Part shown: in pieces, positions 20,252-28,421 of the stretch
Layout of the letters: the number at the start of each line of letters is the position of its first letter
Numbering within the stretch: position 1 is the stretch's first letter
Assembly (NCBI GenBank): GCA_017694565.1
Contig: JADIMR010000054.1
Coordinates: forward strand, 1 to 37,861
Source: Candidatus Enterocola intestinipullorum
Lineage (GTDB): Bacteria; Bacteroidota; Bacteroidia; Bacteroidales; Paludibacteraceae
Length of the DNA stretch: 37,861 bases
Reading direction: 5' to 3'
Made by a program: the position numbers and the translations under genes
The notes under the pieces: generated by a model
Databases searched by the model: none
Seen by the model: only the letters and a program-made list of their open reading frames with translations
Told to the model about the DNA's origin: nothing

Positions 20252-21542
20252 TTTCCGATAGTTTCAAATACGCATGGAGAACCTCGACCTTGTAAAGCCA
20301 TTCATATTTAGCTTTTATGGCTTGACGTTGTGCCGATGTGTGCTTTTGCCGGTAGATTTCCAACTCGTAGCTCGGCAAGAGCCCCAAAGAATATGAATGA
20401 GCCGCATAACGCACCTGCTCGCCACTCATGGCTTCGGTTTGCGCTGCCAAATCGTATAATTCGTAGGTATGCGACAAATCCAAGTGTATAACTTTCAAAT
20501 CATCATATATTTGCCTTTTCAGGCGATTCGCCTCATTTTCCGAAGCCGCACGTGAAAATTCATTCTTTTTGATATTGTTGCGTATTGCAAGTTGGGAAAA
20601 AATCGGAATGGATATGGATATATTTGCATTTTGGTGGAAATTTCCACCCCATTGGTCCGATGCCGGACGGTTGATCTGCCCTTGTAGGAATTGCGACGAC
20701 GTTCCGAGTTCGTAATTGAAGTAAATCGACGGATATAATTGGCGGCGACACGCTTTATTTTCCGTTTCAAGTGCCGAAATCTCTATCCGCTTTGCTTTCA
20801 GCGCAGGATGATTGTCGATAGTCACGGAATATATTTCTTCAAAACCGGGCAACATTGGCAAACTGTCGATGGATGATATTTCGATACTGTCGCTATCAAA
20901 TTGCATAATCTCAATCAAAGCGGCCTCTGCCTTTTCCACCTCGTATGCCTGCGCTGCCATATCTTGCTTATATTGCATAAGGTTGGTACGGGCATCGAGC
21001 AAATCTCGTTTGGAGGACTTTCCTATTTCATGCAACTTAGCCGTATTGCTTACCACGCTATCTTGGGAAACGTAATTGCTTTTTGCCACGTTGTAATTCT
21101 CCCTCGCCACAAGTAGCGTATAGTAACAACTTATTATTTCCAATTTGACAGAAAACTCTCGATTTGCCTTGTCTGCAAGGTTCTGCTGCCTGTCGAGCTC
21201 GCGTACCTTTACTAATGCCCGTTGTGCCTCGGCACTCCACAGTGGCAGCGACAGACTTATCGCGGCACTGTTGCTATAACTCTGCACACTTTGGTATATT
21301 CCGGCGGCATCTTCCGTAAACACTTGTTGATAACCTTGCGACAGTCCATTATTTATATTGGCAGACAGGGTCGGGCTGAACTTGTACTTTTGCGATTTCA
21401 CATCCAATTGTTTGTTGCAGTCTTCGATGTCGTATGCTTTCAAATCGTACCTGTTTTTCAAAGCGTAATCAATGCAGTCGGAAAGGGAATAAGAACGGGC
21501 AAAAACGATGAAACTGTTTGACCAAAAAAGGAAAAACAACAT
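20235..21542 (-). CDS. TolC-family outer membrane efflux protein (start probably MLFFLFWSNS)
   Basis: SYSLSDCIDYALKNRYDLKAYDIE and second OEP repeat; signal peptide only with the internal start; ORF-track start at 21632. Confidence 0.88.
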   Translation of the reverse strand: MLFFLFWSNSFIVFARSYSLSDCIDYALKNRYDLKAYDIEDCNKQLDVKSQKYKFSPTLSANINNGLSQGYQQVFTEDAAGIYQSVQSYSNSAAISLSLPLWSAEAQRALVKVRELDRQQNLADKANREFSVKLEIISCYYTLLVARENYNVAKSNYVSQDSVVSNTAKLHEIGKSSKRDLLDARTNLMQYKQDMAAQAYEVEKAEAALIEIMQFDSDSIEISSIDSLPMLPGFEEIYSVTIDNHPALKAKRIEISALETENKACRRQLYPSIYFNYELGTSSQFLQGQINRPASDQWGGNFHQNANISISIPIFSQLAIRNNIKKNEFSRAASENEANRLKRQIYDDLKVIHLDLSHTYELYDLAAQTEAMSGEQVRYAAHSYSLGLLPSYELEIYRQKHTSAQRQAIKAKYEWLYKVEVLHAYLKLSENGSRL

Positions 21543-21567
21543 ACAATATTTTTTCAAGGCAACAATC

Positions 21568-22635
21568 CTAAAATCTTCTTGAAATTCTAAAAATTTTTTG
21601 CAAAAATTTTCCATATGAAACTGCAAAACCAAAATTTCTACTCAAATATAATGCCAACCTACTTATTTTATAGTAATCTATATCATATTTGCTTCTTGCT
21701 TTTAATAGACTATCGGGAATACCCGTTCGTGAAATGTCAAAATGCCTGATAAAATCAGAACATGATATTTGATATAGGAAATTCTTAACCTCACGATCTT
21801 CTTTCTCCATCCTAATATAATCCGCATACGATTGAACAAACCCTGTGGAGATAAAGAACACTGCATACGCATTCTTATATTGATTAAAAACTTTCGCCTG
21901 TTTTAAAAATTCTCGGACAGAGATAATTGCTGAAAATCTACTTTCTATTGTTTTTCGAGTCCAAGTCTTAGTTATTGAACCCTTGCGCGTGAAATAATTA
22001 TATAGAGGCAACCCAACTACACTAAGCTTGTCTATGTGGTACAAGAGTTTTGAAGAATATATTATGTCCTCATAATATATACCACTTTCATCAAATCCTA
22101 TTTTACAATCTATCAATAGACTTCGCTTGACAAAATATTTCCATGGTTGAATAAATAACCCTGATTTTTGTAATAAAAACCGAACATATAAATCATCTTT
22201 TTCCAAATCAGTTAAATTTTGGTCGGGAATGAACTCAATACAACTCTGTACTTTCCGATGTTTCATCGCAATTTGACGATGCCCGTATAGTACCACATCG
22301 GAATTATCTGCCTTTGCTTGACTTAACAACGTTTCAACCGTGTTTTTTTCTATAGTATCATCGGAATCGACAAATAATATATATTCTCCCGTCGACTTAA
22401 CAATCGCGTCATTTCTACCAAATCCGTTGCCTTTATTAGTAGTATAATTTATAAGACTTATCCTATTGTCCCTATTTATGTAATCTTGAATTATTTCGAG
22501 CGTAGAATCTGTAGAGGCATCATTTATGATCACGACTTCCAAATTATCATATGACTGATTAAGCACGGAATCTAAGCATTGCCCTATATACTTTTCAACA
22601 TTATACGCCGGGATTATCACAGTTACGACCTCCAT
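21568..22635 (-). CDS. Glycosyltransferase family 2
   Basis: MEVVTVIIPAYNVEKYIGQCLDSVLNQSYDNLEVVIINDASTDST and FVDSDD; ORF-track start at 22653. Confidence 0.92.
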   Translation of the reverse strand: MEVVTVIIPAYNVEKYIGQCLDSVLNQSYDNLEVVIINDASTDSTLEIIQDYINRDNRISLINYTTNKGNGFGRNDAIVKSTGEYILFVDSDDTIEKNTVETLLSQAKADNSDVVLYGHRQIAMKHRKVQSCIEFIPDQNLTDLEKDDLYVRFLLQKSGLFIQPWKYFVKRSLLIDCKIGFDESGIYYEDIIYSSKLLYHIDKLSVVGLPLYNYFTRKGSITKTWTRKTIESRFSAIISVREFLKQAKVFNQYKNAYAVFFISTGFVQSYADYIRMEKEDREVKNFLYQISCSDFIRHFDISRTGIPDSLLKARSKYDIDYYKISRLALYLSRNFGFAVSYGKFLQKIFRISRRF

Positions 22636-22800
22636 AATTATTACCCTAGTCATTAAATTGATTTACAATTCTTTGTATGAGTTATAGTTATTACATTACT
22701 ATAACTCACATCATATAATAATCGCTTCACACCCCATACAAAACCCTTACTTATTTATTAAATAAAACATCCATATTATACAATATCTGATTTCGGGCAG

Positions 22801-22808
22801 CAAATGTA
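22801..22808 (-). promoter_or_regulatory. Candidate -7 element TACATTTG for the GT2-TolC-HlyD-PCAT operon
   Basis: CAAATGTA on plus strand = TAnnTTTG on minus; -33 box weak. Confidence 0.4.
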
Positions 22809-22994
22809 GAAATTATTTTTAAGTTAAATATAATTTCTCAATATTTAATTTGTAAATAATGATATATAGAGATACTATACAACATAATAATCTGTATAAC
22901 TGTTGTTTATAATTTGTTCTATTAATCAGTATTTGAAATATAGACATGTTGCTATCTTATAATATTTGCTATTTTTATTTTTCGCAATACATCA

Positions 22995-23025
22995 TTTATT
23001 TCTTCAAAAAAAAGCACTACCTTTG
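22995..23025 (+). promoter_or_regulatory. Candidate Bacteroidetes promoter for the precursor-peptide operon
   Basis: TTTA-N19-TACCTTTG, about 48 nt upstream of the first precursor start. Confidence 0.6.
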
Positions 23026-23072
23026 CCGTTGGTTTTGCAATAGTGCAGCCATAATAAAAAACTTATCTAACA

Positions 23073-23240
23073 ATGAAGAAAACAAATTTTAATTTGTCCG
23101 ATTATGAACAACTATCTTTGGATGAAATGAAAAACACAAATGGGGGGATTATAGGCCCCGAATGGGTTATAATCGGGACCGCATTTGGAATCGCACTAGT
23201 TGCCGGTCTAGTAGGAGGTTTTTTTCTTGGAGGTTATTAA
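23073..23240 (+). CDS. Double-glycine leader precursor peptide 1 (55 aa)
   Basis: MKKTNFNLSDYEQLSLDEMKNTNGG|IIGPEWVIIGTAFGIALVAGLVGGFFLGGY; L-12, E-8, M-7, G-2, G-1; absent from the ORF track (<60 aa). Confidence 0.85.
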   Translation: MKKTNFNLSDYEQLSLDEMKNTNGGIIGPEWVIIGTAFGIALVAGLVGGFFLGGY

Positions 23241-23259
23241 AAGTATTTAGTTTCTAATT

Positions 23260-23427
23260 ATGGACACAAGTAAATTAGGATTGTCGGAATTGACAATTTC
23301 AGAACAAAAAGAGTATTGTGGAGGACTTTCATTTAATCTGCTTGATCGCGTTTTGGCAGCCATTGCCCTTGGTTGGGATATCGGCTGGACATTGGGATCC
23401 GGATTACGAAAAACTTTCTTTTATTAA
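23260..23427 (+). CDS. Double-glycine leader precursor peptide 2 (55 aa)
   Basis: MDTSKLGLSELTISEQKEYCGG|LSFNLLDRVLAAIALGWDIGWTLGSGLRKTFFY; L-12, E-8, G-2, G-1. Confidence 0.85.
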   Translation: MDTSKLGLSELTISEQKEYCGGLSFNLLDRVLAAIALGWDIGWTLGSGLRKTFFY

Positions 23428-23443
23428 ACTTTAAACCTAAAAT

Positions 23444-23605
23444 ATGGAACTAATCAATAGCGAAAAAACCAACAAGCCCGCCACAAACAAGAAGCGCAAA
23501 CCCAACTGGGAAAAATGCTCGCTCTCGATAATTCTTGCTGCTTTATTAGGGTGGATGATTGGTTGGGACTTGGGTTCCGGAATTACCCATTTGAACTTGT
23601 TTTAG
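23444..23605 (+). CDS. Leaderless small membrane peptide related to precursor 2 (53 aa)
   Basis: MELINSEKTNKPATNKKRKPNWEKCSLSIILAALLGWMIGWDLGSGITHLNLF; shares LGWxIGWxLGSG with precursor 2. Confidence 0.75.
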   Translation: MELINSEKTNKPATNKKRKPNWEKCSLSIILAALLGWMIGWDLGSGITHLNLF

Positions 23606-23629
23606 CGTAATAATGCGATAACTGGCAAC

Positions 23630-23667
23630 AAAAATGGTCTGGTTTAATATTAAACCAGACCATTTTT
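23630..23667 (+). terminator. Perfectly palindromic terminator of the precursor operon
   Basis: AAAAATGGTCTGGTTTAATATTAAACCAGACCATTTTT is a perfect 38-nt palindrome ending in T5. Confidence 0.85.
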
Positions 23668-23755
23668 ATCTCGCGCATCTATATTTAAACTATCGTTCCA
23701 CAGTAAATACGACACGTAATTATAGCCTTTACTATATTATACAGAGTTCAAAAAA

Positions 23756-24191
23756 TCAATTAGAGATTTCTTTCTCCGATGCCCTGTCTGTTGGGTTCAT
23801 TTTAAAAGAGAACACGGGTCGCCAGTTATTCAAAAAAAGCACAAACAAAACCGCAGCAAATACACTTCCATATCCGACAACTCGCAAAGTAATTGCATAT
23901 TCCTGCATTAGTACATGACATTCCGAAAATAAGTACTGCAACAACACAGATCCGGCATTTGCACAAATATGAATCAATACCACATTTCCCAAGTTTCCAG
24001 TCCTATAAAACAACCACGACATGAACAAACTCAAAAGCAACGCATTTGCGAATGTAAAAAACTTCTCTAAAACAGGAGCAGGAGAAAGAATATCGTAATG
24101 CAATATTGCAAACAACAACGAAACTCCCACTAAGCTATCACATATCTCCACCAATTGTGTTTATACCTATATGCTTGGCTCAGAATTCCAT
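23756..24191 (-). pseudogene. CPBP-type protease remnant/chimera
   Basis: 24154-23756 encodes FAILH and HICAN CPBP motifs but lacks EExxxR; 24191 downward reads ATGGAATTCTGAGCCAAGCATATAGGTATAAACACAATTGGTGGAGATAT, matching the start of the intact CPBP gene at 25710. Confidence 0.7.
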
Positions 24192-24306
24192 ATCTTGTTA
24201 TTATTTGATAATTCACACTCCCATAACAGAAAAAAACTATTGCACGAAAAATGGCAAAAAAAGTAACGAGCATGTCTTTATATACTATACTCTGCCCTCT
24301 ACCATT

Positions 24307-24500
24307 TTATGAAAACAAAGAGCATATATAAGCCCCTACACTACGCAAGAACGATGCCATTGCTTCAGTGCCTATTGTTCTAAATAAAGAACTTAAACCT
24401 CCGGTAACAATGGGACTCCAACACCGCCTCCATTGATTTTCTCGCTTTCCTGCATTGTCAATTCCTTGACACCATTAAAATTTTGAATTTTAATGATTTC
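24307..24500 (-). pseudogene. Decayed double-glycine precursor gene
   Basis: Minus frame 24500-24396: ...EIIKIQNFNGVKELTMQESEKINGGGVGVPLLPEV*, no ATG at the expected start; another frame continues TGGLSSLFRTIGTEAMASFLRSVGAYICSLFS* to 24307. Confidence 0.6.
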
Positions 24501-24567
24501 CTAATTTAAATTTATGCTAATACTTGTTTCATTTGTCCTTGAAAGAGCCGCGACTTACTTTCAGCTG

Positions 24568-24575
24568 CAAAACTA
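24568..24575 (-). promoter_or_regulatory. -7 element TAGTTTTG upstream of the decayed precursor
   Basis: CAAAACTA on plus = TAnnTTTG on minus. Confidence 0.4.
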
Positions 24576-24694
24576 TGCCGAGTTTGTGAAATGAAATTGC
24601 ACAAACAGGGAAAAACGGCCACATTTTGAAAATGTTTCTCGTGTTTGTGACGATAAAATTCCTTATAAGGAATACTCTTCACTCTGTAAGAACA

Positions 24695-24730
24695 CAAAAA
24701 AAGCAATGCCGGACTTTCGACATTGCTTTG
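24695..24730 (-). terminator. Terminator downstream of the CPBP gene
   Basis: Minus strand AAAGCAATGTCGAAAGTCCGGCATTGCTTTTTTT. Confidence 0.8.
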
Positions 24731-24759
24731 TAAACCTATTAGCATGAAAGACAATGCTA

Positions 24760-25710
24760 TTACTCCTCCACTGCCACCACAGGCCTTTCAATCTTCCGGA
24801 ACAACCTACGCCAATCCCAATGGTAGAGTTTTGTGGCAATCAATAGGAACAATGCCATTACTGCAAACGAAATCAATAATGATTCCCACGACAGGATAGA
24901 AGGTTCCGAGGAAGAAAACAATGCCGGCATACGTATGTCGCTGTTTGGAAATGTAATTATGCACGTGCACAGCACGTTGTTAATGAAATGCACGCCCCAA
25001 GCCATTTCCAAACCGTCGTCCAAGACCGTGCATAACGCCAATGCTAACCCCATAAGGAAATATTCCGCCAACGCCCATGTCCCGCTGTCGGCAACCGCGA
25101 CGTTCATGCAGTGCAAGCCGGTAAAAAGCAGAGTCGGGACAATCAATACCACCCACTTTTGGCTGGTAATCAAAGCAATGCCTTGCGCGAGATAGCTTCT
25201 GCAAAGAACTTCTTCGTACAACGTTTGAATTGGAAAAAGCAGCAGCATCAGCACCAAGCCTAAGAAAAAGTCATTGGCGTTGAAAGAAAATGTTACCGCG
25301 CCGGGGTCGGAGAAGATGATTCCGATTGCCAATACCGCTGCCAAAATAAATCCGTACACCGCAACCCCGTAAAAGAATCTGTCATAACGGAACTTAGTTG
25401 CGGCAGTAAGCAAATCCTTGATTTTTCCTTTGTGCAGTATCTTGTAAAACAAGATAAAGAAGAACAGCATGAAAACAAATGGCAACATAAGACACAGCGA
25501 AAAACCCAAGGCAAAACCCATATTTTCCATAAGGGCATAGGTGCGCTCTACCATGCCCATTGATTGCATTTCAGGAGTGGCAAATCGTAAACCAATGACA
25601 TTACCTATGATGCCTGCGCACAATTGTGCTAAAAGTACGGACAAAACTATTGTCAATAAATATCTCCACCAATCGTGCTTATATTTATGCGCTTGTGCTA
25701 AGAATTCCAT
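24760..25710 (-). CDS. CPBP (CAAX/bacteriocin-processing type) intramembrane metalloprotease
   Basis: YEEVLCRSYL (EExxxR), LFTGLHCMN (FxxxH), HFINN (HxxxN), multiple TMs. Confidence 0.9.
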   Translation of the reverse strand: MEFLAQAHKYKHDWWRYLLTIVLSVLLAQLCAGIIGNVIGLRFATPEMQSMGMVERTYALMENMGFALGFSLCLMLPFVFMLFFFILFYKILHKGKIKDLLTAATKFRYDRFFYGVAVYGFILAAVLAIGIIFSDPGAVTFSFNANDFFLGLVLMLLLFPIQTLYEEVLCRSYLAQGIALITSQKWVVLIVPTLLFTGLHCMNVAVADSGTWALAEYFLMGLALALCTVLDDGLEMAWGVHFINNVLCTCIITFPNSDIRMPALFSSSEPSILSWESLLISFAVMALFLLIATKLYHWDWRRLFRKIERPVVAVEE

Positions 25711-25729
25711 ACCAAACTGATTTTTCGGT

Positions 25730-26479
25730 TTATTTTATTGTTTGTCGCATGTCATAGGATGAATTGCCGCCGCTTTGCCGCTGTCCTGCAAAATAGGTCT
25801 TGACTTGTTCCAAGGCGGCAGAATCGTTGTTTGCAAGGTCGTATAAAATCTTGCCTTGTTCCATTAGCAATATACGGGTGGAACATTCGCCAATATTGTC
25901 CAAATTATGGCTTGACAGTATCATGGTTGTTCCTTGCTGCCGGCTTTCTTCTTGCAACAGCCGCACCAATTCCATTTGCGACGAGGGGTCGAGAAAGTTG
26001 AACGGCTCATCCAGTATCAGCAGCGACGGGGCGGCAAGCATTGCCCCTATGATTCCGGTCTTTTGGCGGTTGCCTGCCGACAAAGAACGGAGAATTTTGC
26101 CTTTTCCCAAGATTTCGCCATTCATAAGCCCGGCGAACCTTTCCAAACGCCTGTCCACTTCGTCTTTGGGAAGCCCGTAACAATCCCCGATGAAATGGAA
26201 ATATTCCTCAGGGGTAAGGAAGTCTATCAGGAACGAGGAATCTATGAATGAACCAGTATGCTTTTTCCACTCTTCGTTGATTGCGACATTGTTGCCGGAA
26301 ACAAGAACCCGGCCCGCGTCGGCCTTGTACAAGTCGAGAATCAGACGCAACAGGGTGGTTTTACCTGCCCCGTTGTTGCCTACCAAGCCGGCAACTTCGC
26401 CCTCGGCAACTTCCAATCCGTTGATGTCCACCGCCACGTTTTTGCCGAACTTTTTTACCAAATTTTCAATCCGTATCAT
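25730..26479 (-). CDS. ABC transporter ATP-binding protein
   Basis: GLVGNNGAGKTTLLRLIL, LSAGNRQKTGI, LLILDEPFNFLDP. Confidence 0.93.
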   Translation of the reverse strand: MIRIENLVKKFGKNVAVDINGLEVAEGEVAGLVGNNGAGKTTLLRLILDLYKADAGRVLVSGNNVAINEEWKKHTGSFIDSSFLIDFLTPEEYFHFIGDCYGLPKDEVDRRLERFAGLMNGEILGKGKILRSLSAGNRQKTGIIGAMLAAPSLLILDEPFNFLDPSSQMELVRLLQEESRQQGTTMILSSHNLDNIGECSTRILLMEQGKILYDLANNDSAALEQVKTYFAGQRQSGGNSSYDMRQTIK

Positions 26480-26527
26480 TGATTTCCTTGTCTTTAATTT
26501 TCCGGTTATTTATAACACTTGCCCTTA

Positions 26528-27982
26528 TCAATCCAAGTTGCGGTATTTGTCCAACAGTACGTACCTGCGCTTGCGGAATGTGGCATAAATCCGATTCAAC
26601 CAAAAATCATGGCTCAAAACGAATGCTGCGCCTATTGCCATGTAAACCATTCCGGCGATTTTGGAATATCCGTAATGCGCAAGGACAAATGCACCAAAGG
26701 TCGCGGCACAATATGCCGCAGTGGACAAAAGGTCAAAAGGATTCCATATAAAGCGGGCCTTGCCATCCATTATATCCCAACGTGTGGCGAAAAAGGCTGC
26801 GGAACAGTGGCTGAGGATGGCCACAGGCCCGGCTGCGAACAATGTGATACCCAAGATAAGCCAGTAGTCGGGATTTGACGATGTCAGAAGCACCACAAAG
26901 CAAAATACAAACATTAGCAACGCTACAATGCGGTAACGGACTGTCAAAAGCCGTGGCAGGAAATTGCCCGGAAGCGAAACCATCCTGTCCATGTACAGGG
27001 AAGAACTCGAATAGGTAAAACTGCTGAAAGTAATAGGCATGAAAATGGCTATCGAGGTTAAAATTTCATGATAATAGGGAATGTGCCCGCCAACTTCCAA
27101 AGAGGACAAAATCGGAATTCCTGCACTGCAAAGCAAGACCAAGAGCAATGCTTTGCGCACTTCGGGCGATCGCAACGCTTCGGACAAAAGGAATGTTGTC
27201 ATGACAGAAGCGGAAGCGGTGCTTTTGACAACAGCCGCATCCATTTTTTTGGCAACACCCGCATTGCCCGCAGGATATTTGTTGGTGGAAACGAAAATAG
27301 CCCATGCGACAAGCAGCAACAACAAGCCCACCGTCAAATATATGCCCATTACAATGTATAGGGTATTGCCGCCGAAGGTCATGGGAATCAGCCAATATTT
27401 TATCGCAAAAAACTGCGCGACATAAAAAGCGGCCGGCAACAATAAGGCAACCACGGTTTTCAAATACTCGCGGCGGGCAAACGATTCCTTTATATTGGCA
27501 GTCATTGCCGTGTTTACAATGCCTGCAACGGTAGCTACTGCAAACAACCACAGAGCAGGAGCGATACCGTAAGGCCAACCGACCACCATGAGTGCCAGCA
27601 CTGCCAAGGGCATGGTGAGATTCGAAACATTCGACATGGCGTAGGCGAACCCTATCGACACAACGGACTTCTTTTTGAACGGCATTAGGGACATGACCGG
27701 AGGAATCTCGACTTTGGCAGCCTTGTAAAACAATTTGGAAAACAAGTCCAGTATATTAAATACCAACAAGATTACCGGCACATATACCTGCACCGGCATT
27801 ACCGCCCCGCCCGAACCGAGCTTGAACCCTTGCGCCATTCCCAAGCCCATTATGACACTGATAACGGCGGTAGACACATCTCCCAAGATTTTAGCCACCT
27901 TGGACAACGTGCGTTCCTCCTCGTAATCGGATGCCGCCAGCTTTTTCCGAATCAAATAAACGTATTTTCCTATTGCTCCCAT
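26528..27982 (-). CDS. DUF5687-family membrane protein (putative ABC permease)
   Basis: 484 aa polytopic protein immediately upstream of the ABC ATPase. Confidence 0.8.
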   Translation of the reverse strand: MGAIGKYVYLIRKKLAASDYEEERTLSKVAKILGDVSTAVISVIMGLGMAQGFKLGSGGAVMPVQVYVPVILLVFNILDLFSKLFYKAAKVEIPPVMSLMPFKKKSVVSIGFAYAMSNVSNLTMPLAVLALMVVGWPYGIAPALWLFAVATVAGIVNTAMTANIKESFARREYLKTVVALLLPAAFYVAQFFAIKYWLIPMTFGGNTLYIVMGIYLTVGLLLLLVAWAIFVSTNKYPAGNAGVAKKMDAAVVKSTASASVMTTFLLSEALRSPEVRKALLLVLLCSAGIPILSSLEVGGHIPYYHEILTSIAIFMPITFSSFTYSSSSLYMDRMVSLPGNFLPRLLTVRYRIVALLMFVFCFVVLLTSSNPDYWLILGITLFAAGPVAILSHCSAAFFATRWDIMDGKARFIWNPFDLLSTAAYCAATFGAFVLAHYGYSKIAGMVYMAIGAAFVLSHDFWLNRIYATFRKRRYVLLDKYRNLD

Positions 27983-28132
27983 TATGTATGCGGCAAATAA
28001 TTTTTTGCTATTCCTGACCGCCTGACCGATTGTGCCGCAACGCCGCTATAGTATAAGTATGACATGCTTACGTTGCGGCTACTGCAAAACCCGGTAAGCG
28101 GGTTACGTATTATGATGTTTTAGTGAGCAGTG

Positions 28133-28140
28133 CAAAAATA
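28133..28140 (-). promoter_or_regulatory. -7 element TATTTTTG for the DUF5687-ABC-CPBP operon
   Basis: CAAAAATA on plus = TAnnTTTG on minus; TTGC about 19 nt further upstream. Confidence 0.45.
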
Positions 28141-28421
28141 AATGTTTCAAAAAGACTTGCAATCAGTTGTAAAAAATAAATTTTTTAAATTTTTCAAACC
28201 GCCAATACGGCATGTTACTTCTCCAAGTATTTTTATTTTACTTGATATTAAATGTTTTATCGAATCAGATAATTCTACATGGGGTTCTCGCAAACGTTGT
28301 AAAAAAGTTGAAGAAAAATTACAATGCAAAGGCCGTTTTTAACAATTCGGCAAATAATAAATGAACGGAGGACACCGCAAAGCGGCATTCCCCGTTCTTT
28401 GAAGAATTTAACCTATAAACA

